From Tetmemena sp. SeJ-2015 (Eukaryota > Ciliophora > Spirotrichea > Sporadotrichida > Oxytrichidae): a stretch of DNA of 64,000 nt. Location of the stretch: positions 1 to 64,000 of the forward strand of contig JAJKFJ010021464.1 of the NCBI GenBank assembly GCA_027382625.1, written 5' to 3'. This document shows positions 13,198-24,900 of this stretch, piece after piece. Position 1 is the stretch's first letter. Each line of letters starts with the position of its first letter. The notes under the pieces were generated by a model, which saw nothing but the letters and a program-made list of their open reading frames with translations, did no database searches and had not been told where the DNA came from. The position numbers were made by a program, and so were the translations under genes.

Positions 13198-14624
13198 TCA
13201 TTCTTAAGTCTAACTCTAATGAAGAGGATTAAGTTTTTCATTAGAGTTCCAGGTCGTGCTTAGAGTCTGAATTCTATCTCTTACTTTTATCTGAGTCTGT
13301 TGAAATGTCTCTTTCACACTTTCGATAGCCTAGATATGCCGCATCTGCGAGTTCTTAAGATTTTACAATAGCTAATTCACACAAAAGAACTCTCTAAATC
13401 TTATTCTCTTAGTCTTCAAATTGTTATATTCTTCTCTGTTTCTCTTTATTGCAAAAATAAATAAATCAGACTACACACTCTAAATATACTAATCCATTTG
13501 TTGAATAATTTGCTCTGCATTTTTATGCACTCTCTAGTAATAGTCTTCTTTATTATAATTATTAATAATAATAATAATTCTTTACTTGATATCTCCTTTT
13601 ATATTTTGTACTCTTATAACTTCTTCTTAGCCTCTAACTACTGCTATATGACTCGCTCTCTCTTCTCCCTGTTAATTTGGTGGTGAATTTCCTCTATGAA
13701 TTTTGTGTCTTGCTTGATCTTCTCCCTCTGCTCCCTCACTTCAATGTAGTCTTGTCGCTTCTTCATCATTCAATAACATTTCATATAAAATACTTTATTG
13801 CAAATTAAACCTACCAATGGATTATACTTTGTGTTCTAGCATTTCGAAGCTCTCTCTACTAACTTTATAATTAAAGTTGCAAAAGAGAGAGTGACTTATT
13901 TGACTTTTGATTTGAGAATGCTTTTCAAGCTCACGTTAAATCTGCGCTTCTTGCTCTATTTTGAGTTGCATACGCTGCACATACTCTTCTTCATTTTACT
14001 GCTTGAGCTGCTGCATTCTGGCTGCCTTCCTTCAAGTCTCTTCTATCTTCTTGAGCAGTTTCTTTTCCTCCCATTGCAGCATCGACACTCGGTTTTACAC
14101 AAGAGTCTCTTCTCTCTCCACTGACTACCGCAACAGCTTCGCTTCAAGCAATGAAGTGGGGGAAATAAAGAAACTGTTTGGTAATGAGCTGGAATCCAGG
14201 TTAGTGGATTGAAACCCATCACCTGATTCTTCCATTTAAAGAGTATTTATAACATTTTAAAAAAAAAAAATATTTATGGGCTAATATTATAAACTAAAAG
14301 AGTCTGATTAAACTTCCTTGAGCTATTTACAAGGGAAAACCCCGCCACCCTATCCACTTTTGATTGAATCGGAATGAAGATATTAGTCCTTGAAGTAAAA
14401 TTTTTTGGAGTCTTGAGCACTTGCTTAGCCTTGGTAAATTGAAAGAATGGCATCTTTTGAGGCCCCATGTTTAGTAGTTTAAACTTGAGAGATGGCAAAG
14501 AGCCTGCTGGCATGAATTAGTGATTTGCCTGGGGGAGAGAAAGTTTCCTGACTTGAATTGGATTGAGTAGGGCGGTCTTAATCTCCTTGCCTACTACACT
14601 TTTTTACAGTTAAGGTTGTGCCAT
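13198..14624 (-). CDS. Coiled-coil protein, unknown
   Basis: The start is at 14624 (MAQPQLQKSVVGKEIKT) and the TGA at 13198-13200. After a basic N-terminus and a 12-A run with an AT-rich break near 14230-14280, the protein is a highly charged coiled coil: MLQWEEKKLLKKIEE, MQQLKQQNEEEYVQRM, then REQREKIKQDTKFIEE and REKRERVIQQQLEAKKKL. A frame-breaking insert lies at about 13765-13825. An in-frame TGA at about 14029-14031 sits between two clearly coiled-coil stretches. Low complexity hides any family link; cytoskeletal or basal-body proteins of ciliates often look like this. Confidence 0.5.
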
Positions 14625-15007
14625 TATCGTTTTTTATAAAAGTCTAAGTTTCTTTACAATAATTAATTGAATTGCAGTAATAATTTAGAGGCTGAATTAG
14701 ACAATATAGTTAATTTTTATGATTCAACTATAAACAAAAATTTAAAAACAAGAGGGGGCCCTTTTTTGGAAAGTTGAAGACGAATTAAAATCCCCCCGTC
14801 CCCAAATTTCTTTGGCCTTTTTTTGGGGGGCCCACCCCAAAATGGGGTTCTTTATTCTCTTTGAGCGCCCAAAAAGGTTTAAGGGTGTAAAGTTTTTAGA
14901 CGTTTGAAAAAAGTCTAAAAACTATTTAAATTAGACACACTACAACTGTTATGAATTTATTCACTTTATTTAATATATAATGATTTTTCATTAAATTCGT
15001 AGCTATA
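14625..15007. other. Low-quality or degenerate stretch, possibly holding an inverted LanC MDS
   Basis: From 14750 to 14890 the text is full of long G, C, T and A runs. Read on the plus strand it has a weak resemblance to the missing LanC segment: GAAGACGAATTA (EDEL), and TTTATTCTCTTTGAGCGCCC at about 14850 resembles TATATTCATCGAAGCTC at 15004 in the next segment. This could be a badly base-called MDS whose right end overlaps the following MDS by a pointer. I cannot read a clean protein here. Confidence 0.3.
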
Positions 15008-16780
15008 TTCATCGAAGCTCAAAAAGTGTATAGTGATAAGAGATATCTAGATGCCATTGAAAAGGTTGGTGAATGCGTCTGGAAATATGGTCTACTCAGA
15101 AAGGGTCAAATCTATTTACTTAGAATTAGGAAATTTAAATAAAATTTACAATCTCTCAACAACAACAAAAACAAGTTAAGCGAAAAAATAACTAAATTTT
15201 TGCACGAATTAAAAAGTTTTAAATTAAACCCATTTTAAATTTCATTTGCCCGGAAGAAAAAATTTCCCTACTCAAAATCTAATAAAATTCTGTAAAACAT
15301 CAAATTCAGGAATTTCATAGCCAAAAGATTAAACCCCCATATACTAAGTTTTTCCCAGCCCCCCAAAGCTGCCAAGTCAAGTGCCCACTACCCCTAAAAA
15401 TTTAAAAAAAAACCCCCCCCGGGGGGTTTTCCCAAAAAGTTTTCAATTTTTTAAAAGGGGTTTGAACTGCTTTATCCTTTATAAGGGGGTAAGCACAAAA
15501 GCCTCCGCCCTCTTTCTCCACTTTCTCATCATTGGTTTGCTTGAACACACTCATTTGAAGGTATGCATTTCCACAGATGCCGTGGCACAAACCATGACCC
15601 TTTCTTTACTATACAACATATTTTATATAATTTGAGTTATTGATAGTTGAAATGGCCTTCTGGAGACTATATCTCCAGCAAATGATCAAGAGTACTCTTG
15701 AGAAGTTCTCCAACTTGAGATGATTTTTACAAGCTAGAAACGTATTGAACAGATTTAAGAAGCATGTAGATTATGCCAATAGTTCCATGAGCAGCTCCTA
15801 AGTATTTGCTCTTTCCTCGGGGGAATGCGAAAGTCAGATAATCATTTCCAGCTACCATTCCTTGCCTCAAAATGGAATGGAAAACTTTAAATAACTGCTG
15901 TCAATATAAATCATCTTTAAACTATCTTTATCAGTTCATCTATACCATAAGATTATTTAAATCTAAGCTAAATTCTCTTATTGAATTTACATTCTCAGTT
16001 TTGAACTCAAAGAAGTGCTTCTTCATCATAAGCAGGCAGTACAAATAGCCTGCACTTCCATAGAGAACTTCATCTTCTAGAAAATCCCCTGCCCCATTAT
16101 ACAGAAACTTATAATCTAGTATTCTATATAGGCATTTGCAAATTTCCTCATTCTGCAAATACTCCTCTTCTCCTCCCATTTCCTTCAGAACTAAAGCACT
16201 CATCAGTCTGAATCCTGTGGTTCCCATGAAGAAAGCAGGAGTATCTCTCTCGCCTTTTTCTGCTTCCAGCTGCTCAATCCTTGATTCAGCTTGCTCTATC
16301 AAACTATGTGCCTTCATAATGAACATGTTAATGATAAAACCTCAATTCAATTTTTAAAGTTTGCAAGATCAACCTGCTTAGTTCTCTTAGCAAAGAGTAT
16401 GAGTCTGTAGTACATGTAAATGTGACCACCAGTTCCAATGTAGATGGATGTGTCTTCTCTCGTTTTTCCTCTGGAATTCAACACTTGCATGGCAGTCCTC
16501 GGTTGATTCTTCTCATGTTCGATCAACACTATATTCACAACGATCATCTTTATTAAACGTTACTTACGATGCATCATGTGAGCTCTGATGTTCTTGTCAA
16601 ACTCTTCATGCGTAAATGAATCATAAAAAACTGATATATATAAGATCTCTTAATAAACTAATAGTTTGAATCAAGATTGAGTTGATTGGGAATGTATTTC
16701 AGCTCTTTTTTATTCTACTCCATTTAGGGTATCTTAAGTTCTTCAAATCCAAATTAAGTTTACAGATTCACTTCTTTCAT
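14760..16780 (-). CDS. LanC-like (lanthionine synthetase C-like) protein; scrambled in the germline
   Basis: The start is at 16780 (MKEVNLQTQFGFEELK). The minus strand then gives the LanC-like barrel repeats in order: REDTSIYIGTGGHIYMYYRL (16450), EVLYGSAGYLYCLLMMKKHF (16060), KYLGAAHGTIGIIYMLLKS (15800), and later GHGLCHGICGNAY (15590), which holds the Cys-His zinc ligands of the family. The tail GYEIPEFDV ends near 15290. The stretch just before CHG is absent from the minus strand and is encoded on the plus strand at 15008-15108 (AQKVYSDKRYLDAIEKVGEC). Eukaryotic LanC-like proteins are cytosolic; mammalian members add glutathione to dehydroamino acids in proteins. A Gly-rich zinc-site motif and the C-terminus are blurred by poor sequence at 15360-15500. 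Confidence 0.75.
15008..15108 (+). other. Inverted MDS of the LanC-like gene, ending in an 11-bp pointer
   Basis: The plus strand encodes FIEAQKVYSDKRYLDAIEKV and VWKYGLLRKG, a LanC-like segment, while the rest of the gene is on the minus strand. It ends with AGAAAGGGTCA at 15098-15108. The same 11 bases, in minus orientation, start the next segment at 15605-15595. Joining the two through this repeat gives GLLRKGHGLCHGICGNAY in frame, as the family predicts. Confidence 0.85.
15595..15605 (-). other. Partner pointer of the LanC inverted junction
   Basis: TGACCCTTTCT on the plus strand, the complement of AGAAAGGGTCA at 15098-15108. It is the 5' edge of the minus-strand MDS that begins RKGHGLCHG. 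Confidence 0.85.
16617..16666. other. IES in the LanC-like gene, pointer TGAATC
   Basis: TGAATC at 16617-16622 and 16667-16672 flanks a 50-bp AT-rich insert. Excision joins IPNQLNLD to SFTHEEFDKNIR in frame on the minus strand. Confidence 0.8.
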
Positions 16781-16910
16781 TCCGACAGAATCTGTTCTCA
16801 TCAAGATATTGGGAGATTTGAGCATCTCAAAATTGTTCTAATTATTTAAAGTGGCTTGTTGATTCAGAAGGATTAATTAAAAATTTCAGAATTAGTATCA
16901 ACAGCTCAAA

Positions 16911-19900
16911 ATGATCTAGTTAGAATAAAAGACCTTCAAAGTTGTTTAAGAGCTCTAGAATCCCAAAAGCTAGCAACAAATAAAGGCTCAAAGTAAGTTT
17001 CTTTTAAGTGTAGTCACTATAAATTAGGATAAATTAGAGTCAGGAAAGTTGGGCGTAATCTAATACAAAGCGGTGCGTTAGCTTAAACTCATTCTACTTC
17101 AGGGTAAAACGATGATTACAATCTTATCTCCAACAAGGCAATGACTTTTGGATAAACCTCATAAAAAAGGTCTTTCATACAAACCAATAGCCAAGATGTC
17201 AGCTTAGAAATACTTGATGGAGTTAATCCGCAGACCAAGAGATCACTTACTAATTTATAATTTGTTTTTGAGTTCCAATCAAGAGGGAGTTTTCTTTTCT
17301 AGAACAACCATTTGCATATTCAAGATCTTGTTTACCCAAAGCAATTAAAAGTAATAGCCACCAGGAACTACTTCCACAAGTCAGAGAGTTTTCACTATCA
17401 AGAAAAAAAGTCACATAGAAACTAATCACCTCACACAATCAGCCACCAAGGTTAGACTTGTTCAACAAGAGGAAATCTTCTTTCTAGTCAGCTGCTCACT
17501 AGAGTTCTCAAGCCAAAACTTAAAGCGCAGTTGATCCATTATAGCAAGGAACTCTAAAACTTCAGTCTCTCGCATTCTTCACTACAGTTAGAGAACTATT
17601 CTTTAAATTACCAATCACAAAACTAAGAGAACAGGAGCAGTAACATACCGCAGCAGACTAATCAACAGCACCCTCATTCGCAATCTCAGTTCGCTCAAAC
17701 CTATCAAGATTAAATTGAAAAGCAGAAGAAAAAGAAGGAGGCATAGCTCAAGCTCGCTCTCAGTATCAGTAAAATCAAGATGCCAAATTAGGATGATGAT
17801 TAGAAGCTTACTCTTTCTGAGAAGAAGAAAAAGAAGTTTTAAATTAAGTCTTAGAATATCCTTCATGAAAGAGTTTAGATATAATAGAGAGGAGACATTA
17901 GAAAAATTGAATCAAACAAGGATGTTTCTGCCAACTTAAAAAATGAGAGAGAATTCTCCTATGTTGAACAGAAACAAGGTTACAAATCCATCAGAATATA
18001 AAACATAATCCCCGCTGTCATAAGATCAAATGGAGGTGCTGATAGTTCTATTCTCAATTCTACGAACTATATGAATAATCGTTTTGTATCAGGAGATGAA
18101 TTAGCAGTTGCAATATTAATTTTAGATTCTTAAACCTCTCTTCAGAGGATTTAGAAAAGATTCAACTCTCGTATCTCGAAGCATAAGTCAAACTTAAGTG
18201 CATCCTCAGGAGGAAGATCTTCCTACGTGCATTTGGATGTGAGATTCCCAAATTAATCTCCTTTCAAGAAAGACAAGCATCAGACTTAGCAATCGCCCAC
18301 CTCTGTAAATAGGATAGTCACACCCTTGCAAGATTATCTGCCTGGGTCGTTCTTATTGAATGAGAACAACTCTAGTTAAGGAAATAATGTTTTACTAAAC
18401 ATCTAGAATTAGAGATAAGAGAGCGTTGAAGAATTTGATGACATGAATATCGGGGACTAAAATCGTATGAAGGAAATACAAACAGCAGCCTTCAATACTA
18501 ATCAAAGAAACTCTGCCACTAATCAAATACTCATGAATGGATTCATTTAAGATAACCTCAATAGTGGGAGAGGAGTAAAGCGCTCTGTTATTAAGCTATC
18601 TAGTCGAGGAGAAGATCAATAGCAAGCTTAATTATTAATGCTAATTTTGTGTATAATTGAAGCTAAAGCAACCACCAAATTTGACAAAGAAATGGATAAC
18701 TATGAAATTCATGCTGAAAAGGCTTTTATACTTTAGAATACACTCGAGGAGGAGAGTATTATTGAAAGCCCAGAGAGAGGATTTAAAAATGTTGATTAAG
18801 CATCTAAAACTAAGCTCACATATAATTCTCACTAGGTCGAAGTTGCTAATTTCCAGGATGCTGAGAACTCATTCGATTTCAAGAATTTCAACACCGAGTA
18901 TTTGGAGAAGCTTCAAGAAGCTCTACTCAAATAGAATGAATCAGAAGGTGACAACAATTCCTAAGGTTTGAGAAATATCTCAAGTTAATAGAAGCATTCT
19001 TGGATCGGTTCTTTTTAAGTAAATCCCTCTCGATAGCTGCATCAGAGATAGTCAAGTAGCTTAAAGAGAAATATGATTGGTCCCTCTAGTTAGGAGATAC
19101 AAACTGATTTCATAAACATAGAGTTCGTAGATCTAGACAGCAACTTGAACACAGTGTAGAGGAAATCTCGAAATCAAAATCATGATCACAATCCCTCTGA
19201 CAACACAATTTTTAACCATCTTAATGAGAAGATGGAAACCAATTTATTTTTGAACCTCTCCCTATGCTGCTGCTGACATAACTCATGATGACATAAAAGA
19301 AATGAGGTAGAACAATCAGTTCGACTTAGACATCTCCTTTTACAAGTAAGAATATGATTTCAGATATCCCAAATTATCTTTAGAAAACTTGATAAGATGA
19401 CTAATCAAGGGTCAAATCTGGACAATAGCAAGAGTCATTTCGGTTCGTTTCATAGAATGTCTTACAATCAGTTGAATCCAATGGTAGTCACTGTGAAGAA
19501 CATTAACAGCAGTAGCTAATTTGCATAGCAACAGAATGCAGACTTGGCCTAAATGGTGAAAGACCAAGCTGAGAGTGCAAATTTACAGAGCTTCACGATG
19601 CAAAACTCCCACACTCTCGCCCATGATGGCTCTTCTCAGTTGCTATCTTAAGAAGCTCCTTCTCAATATCTTGAACAGCATTTTGGCTACGTAAATGAAA
19701 AGATATCTCTCGCTAAATTATTAGCAGAGAGCAAAGATGAAAATTCCATAAATGAATTTATTTATTTATTTGAAAGAAGAGTGAGTTTCCTCTTTAATAA
19801 CACTTGTGATAGGTTTTTCAATCAAGCGAATTTTTATGGATGTTCTCTATCCAATTTGGTTTATAATGGTTTATACAATCAAGCGAAATTGGAACAAGAG

Positions 19901-21760
19901 CATAAGAGGCAACTTGCAGCACAGAAAATCATAGAACAGCAAGAAGTTGAGGAAGTCAGAGATTAGAAACTCAAGGCATATAAGGAATCTCTGCGGGCCA
20001 AAGAAGGAGGGAGACATTTAGTTCATGCTCTAGCTGAAAATGGGATGGTAGTCTCTTCAGCAATTTAGAAAAACCAGAGGTTCATTTAAGACCTTGAGAA
20101 ATTAAGAAGAAAGATCCTTATCGACATCTAGAATAGTTCTTCTTACCTTGAAGCTGTAAGTTATAACATCCTTTCTTAAACATGTACGCAATAGTTTGTT
20201 CAGAAGTACACAAGAATAAAAGCTAAACTAAGCTTTGGGCAGGAGGAGCTGCTGACTCACTTCTTGTTAAAAGTGAAATTCCAGAATTTCAACATACCTA
20301 ACTTTGACACTTTCCTGACAAGTATAATACATAATGACCATGAGAAGCTGAAGAGTTCATACACCTTGTTAAAGCCAAAACCTTTAAAGTACGATATGAA
20401 ATAGCAAGCAGAGCAGCAAATTTTAAGGGGGACTCTATACTCAGATAAGAAAAATCAGAGCGTCTCTCCCTTAAGAAATACTCACATCAGCTTCAAACTT
20501 ACCTAGTCTTAATCATATGAGTTTTTATATTTTTGGTATTTCATTTTCTATTTAAAGTCTTCTCAAAATTTCAACTAATCAGCTGGAGGGAAAGACTTCC
20601 TGCACAGGACCTAATTGAACTTTGTTACTTAATAAAATAAGCAAGAAATCAAGGACTGGAAGAGTTAGTTAAAGCAAATTACTCAAAATATTTAGCCTAT
20701 TTATTCAACTGGAAGGATCTAAACTAAGCCTCCTCTTGCTAATAAGAGGACGCAAGTGAAATCAAAAGCAGCTCAAGAGGAGAGAAAGAATGATACAAGG
20801 CTAATTTAGAAAAGAATCGAGCTAAAGTCATTGCTCATGGATTTTATCCAAAAGAAAACTGGTTAAGAAACTGAGCAGGATGATAATTAAACAGAAAATC
20901 AGGAACAGAGCAACAAATTTAATGCCTTATTAAATTGCTGCTTTTTAAATAATTTTTATGGATTCCTCTTTTACAAAATGGAAATTATTTATTTTTCTCA
21001 AGATATAATTCTCATATTGTATGCCATTTTATCAAATAAGTAATTAAAGCAAGAACTTGGTGTATGTTGGAAAGAATTTGGAAGGCTTCAATAGATTTAA
21101 TAGAACTACTGAAAATCTTTCTAAATTGAATAACTCATAGAATTTCATGCAAGCTCATAGCAAAACTCAAGTAGGGTTCTCGACCAATTCTTAGCAGCCC
21201 ATCTCAATAACAATTTAAAACTAGAGTATGATGAATCTTCATCCTAGGAGTTAAACTCCAGACTATTTACGCACTGGTGAAATTAGCGACACTGGTGCGG
21301 CGGTAAGCAGCATTCAAGGCTTAGGCTTAAATGAGAAAGACTTGCGAGACATTCAAAAGATGAGAAGTACAACCGCCATGGGGTAGGGATTCAAGGCTAT
21401 TGGTATGCTGCTAAGTAGCTCACATCAAAGTTCACTTGAGTGCTCTCCCAGAAACAAAAATTCTCTTAAAAAGTCTTCTTTGATAGAGCGAAGTGTCCCA
21501 ATGATCGATTATTTAATCCATTAAAGGTTTTCAAATTTTATAAAGATTAAATAGCAAAGAAAAAGCTAGTCCTTGAAAACGTGATAGTAAATAGAATGGA
21601 GATGCCTGCTAAATCTAAGAAGTAGAGGAAATTCAATCAAACATACGCTAATATCAAAGACTCCAAGTTCTTCTCTAGCAAGGGATTTGATAAGGACATG
21701 TCCACAAAGTTAAGACTCAAATTGGTGGCTAAAGATGTTAGCTAGTTAGCTAATTATTGA
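16911..21760 (+). CDS. Very long Ser/Asn/Gln-rich coiled-coil protein (possibly two genes)
   Basis: From about 17110 to 19278 one plus-strand frame is open for roughly 720 codons under TAA/TAG=Gln. It is rich in Gln, Asn, Ser and Lys and has KQKKKKEAQLKLALS-like charged helices. After a break near 19278-19400 coding resumes (SLAKLLAESKDENSINEFI, KRQLAAQKIIEQQEVEEVRD, FIQDLEKLRRKILIDI) to about 20510. A block follows at 20580-21120, and a last one runs from about 21115 to the TGA at 21758-21760 (MRSTTAMGQGFKAIGMLL). The assumed start is 16911. I recognise no domain. Coiled coil plus polyQ/N suggests a scaffold or cytoskeletal protein. A second gene could begin near 20580. Confidence 0.45.
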
Positions 21761-21958
21761 TAAATCAATCACATTCGAAAACAATCTATGATTATCTATT
21801 TGAATAAGCTATTTCAATATATTCATGTCAATTTTTGTAAATGAATATCAAAATTAAGCATTCATTTTAGAAGATGTTTTATTTCTTAATCATTTATAAT
21901 TTCGATTATAAGCAGAGATGTAAGAATATTAAAATCTTTTTTTAACTCATAAATAGAG

Positions 21959-24900
21959 ATGTCAAGCAAAAAGACCTCTGATCCTAAGAAAAATCCCAAT
22001 GAGAAGCCAAATAATTAACTCACTCCTCAAAAGTCCATCCCATAAAGGGAAGACACAATTCCTGTGATAGTAGTGAATGGAGTTTACTACCCTCATCAGA
22101 AATTATAATTTTGCTTATAAATTGCGATTCAAGCTAAATGATCCTCAGCTAAGTTTCTGTAAGTAGTTTTCTAGAAAAATTATCTAGAATTTGGCTCCTC
22201 TCTGGGCAAATGATGAACATCATCAACTGAACCAATGACGTTTTAATGCTCATAACTTACTAATGTGGACGCATTCGAAATAGTCCTATTTTAATAAATT
22301 GCTTTTATCATTATAGGGAGGATATGAATTAGTGATTGTAAAATCATATTTCAAAATACAAAGTAGTTTTATTCTAATTTTAGTGAGCAAGCATTAGACT
22401 GAAATAAATACAGTTTATTTGATGACGAAAATCATTTTTGAATAGTTTTTCCGAGATCTCAAGTTCCCAGTTCTTGTTCTCTCGACTCTTTGAAATAAAA
22501 TCTAGTTGTTATCCTTGATTAAGACTTTATCTAACTAATATACTTACTTTCAACACAGATTTTCTTACCTGTTGTGATTCAATATTGAAAAGCACTTATG
22601 TACACTTCTCGCTAATATTTAGTGTCATTTATATAATTTTAAGTTCATCTTTAGCTTAGATCAATCAGTGTAGAGACGTCTATATTAGTGTGAAGAATTA
22701 TGCCAAAATTAGCGCTAAACTTATTTAAATTGCTTATAATGAGATATATATAAAAAAAAAAGATTTACTTACATAAGTTTATCAAATGTACATGCTGGTA
22801 AACCGGAACAAGCTTTCGCTCTCTCGCTACTTATCTCCAATTCCAACTCTCATTTTTTTAATTTTATTATAGAAAATATTAGCATAAATAATCTATATAT
22901 AATCAGCCTACTCCTGCTTTAATCAGCATTTAATTTTATAAATATCAAACTGCTATCACTAATTCATATCCTCCCTATAATGCGAACTTTAACCAGCTAC
23001 ATTTGCTCCATTGCTTATAATTAAACTAACACTTTGCTAATAGAGAGCTTCAGTGAGAAGTCTTTTGGAATAGTGAGCAAGAAGAGCGACACTGACGACT
23101 CTTACTACCTGATGGGAACTCTAGTGAGAGTAATTGATTAAGAAACTTTCCTGACTAATCTCTTTGCCCGCAACTACGTGGAGTTCCTAGTCGAAGGTCT
23201 GGCCAGGTTTAAGATTTCCAAGGTGCTCGCTTAGCAACCACAGCATCTACTTATAACTTGTGACGTAGTCATTTCAGAAGAGGAGAACTCAGGTAAGTAG
23301 CTAAGGAATCATTACAAAATTGGTTATTTCCAATATGCAATTGGAATCCTTAAGAATGAAGTTTAGAATCTGTCGATATAATTTAATTAGAAAAACTTAC
23401 TTACATACTAACTTTTAAGGATGATTAAACCTAAATATATAGAACTTGACCTCTCACTGAAAGAGAGTGACAAGACAAAGCTCCTGAAATAGAAAGCGAT
23501 AGAGTTTTGTGATCTACCTAGGACTGGCCTCTCATCTACACTGAGTGCGAAGAAGAAGGCAATTGAAATTCGCTACATAACCTCTCCTTCCAGACTTTCA
23601 TTCATGGCTGCATCATTGCTTAATAACTAATCCAGAATGATTAAACAGAGTCTACTTGAGTGTGAAGATCTGGATGCCAGGATGCAAAGGATCATTCACA
23701 CAATAATTTATAATTATTATTAGAAGAGAAAAATACAGATTATAATTGAATTGACCTGCTCACCATCGAGATTGATGAGATAAAGAAGTAGAACTCAGAA
23801 TTTGAGAAGCTGTAAAACAACTCGCTCATCTTGAAGAATAATCTTCCAGCTGGAAAGTTTTCAAACGGAGGAATCCCTTCTGATATCCTTAAGAATGGAT
23901 TCGGAGGGTTTAGTGACGGCAGAGGTAAGGATGAGGTGACAAACCTGAAGAACAAATTCGCAGAGATGACGTTGCCTGAAGAAGCTAAGAAGATAATTGA
24001 GTAAGAGTTGAGTAAGGTATCAAGGCTCAGTCCCTCTCACTAGGAATACCATGTGAGTATCAACTATAAATAATATTGGTATATCTTTCATGTCTCAAAT
24101 TATAACTATCTTCAGACTTTGTCCGAACTTCCCTGGAGCACATCAGATCTAGAGGAGAATAATCCAGAGCAGGCTAGAGTTATTCTCGATCGAGATCACT
24201 TTGGATTGGAGGCGGTTAAGAAGAGAATCATTCAGTTCTTGGCAGTGAGAAAACTCAACAATAACAATCAGGGAACTATTCTTTGCTTCTTTGGGCCACC
24301 TGGTGTTGGCAAGACTTCACTAGGTAAATCTATCGCAGAGGCACTGGGCAGGAAGTTTTATAGAATATCTCTTGGTGGAGTGAGAGACGAAGCTGAGATC
24401 AGAGGACACAGGAGAACTTATAATCTAATAAGGTTATTGAAAGAGTGGTATAGATATTGTAAACTTATGTTGGAGCTCTTCCAGGAGTGATTATTCAGAG
24501 TTTGAAGAAGATAAAGACCAACAATCCAGTCTTCTTATTAGACGAGATAGACAAATTAGGGAGAGATCAGCGTGGTGACCCTGGTAGTGCCATGCTTGAA
24601 GTACTAGACCCGAACTAGAACGATAAATTCACAGACCATTTCCTAGCTACTCCCTTTGACCTTTCCAAAGTGTTCTTCATAGCCACAGCCAATTCTCTGG
24701 ACACTATCCACCCAGCTCTTCTAGACAGATCTTAATATTTCAATAGTCATGCTAGTATTCTTTCTTTAGAATGGAAGTGGTAGATATATCTGGCTATTCT
24801 ATAAAGGAGAAGATAGAGATTTCAAAGAAGTATCTCATCCCCAAGCAAATAAAAGCCAATGGAATAACCGAGAATGTCATACAGTTCAAAGAAAGAGAGA

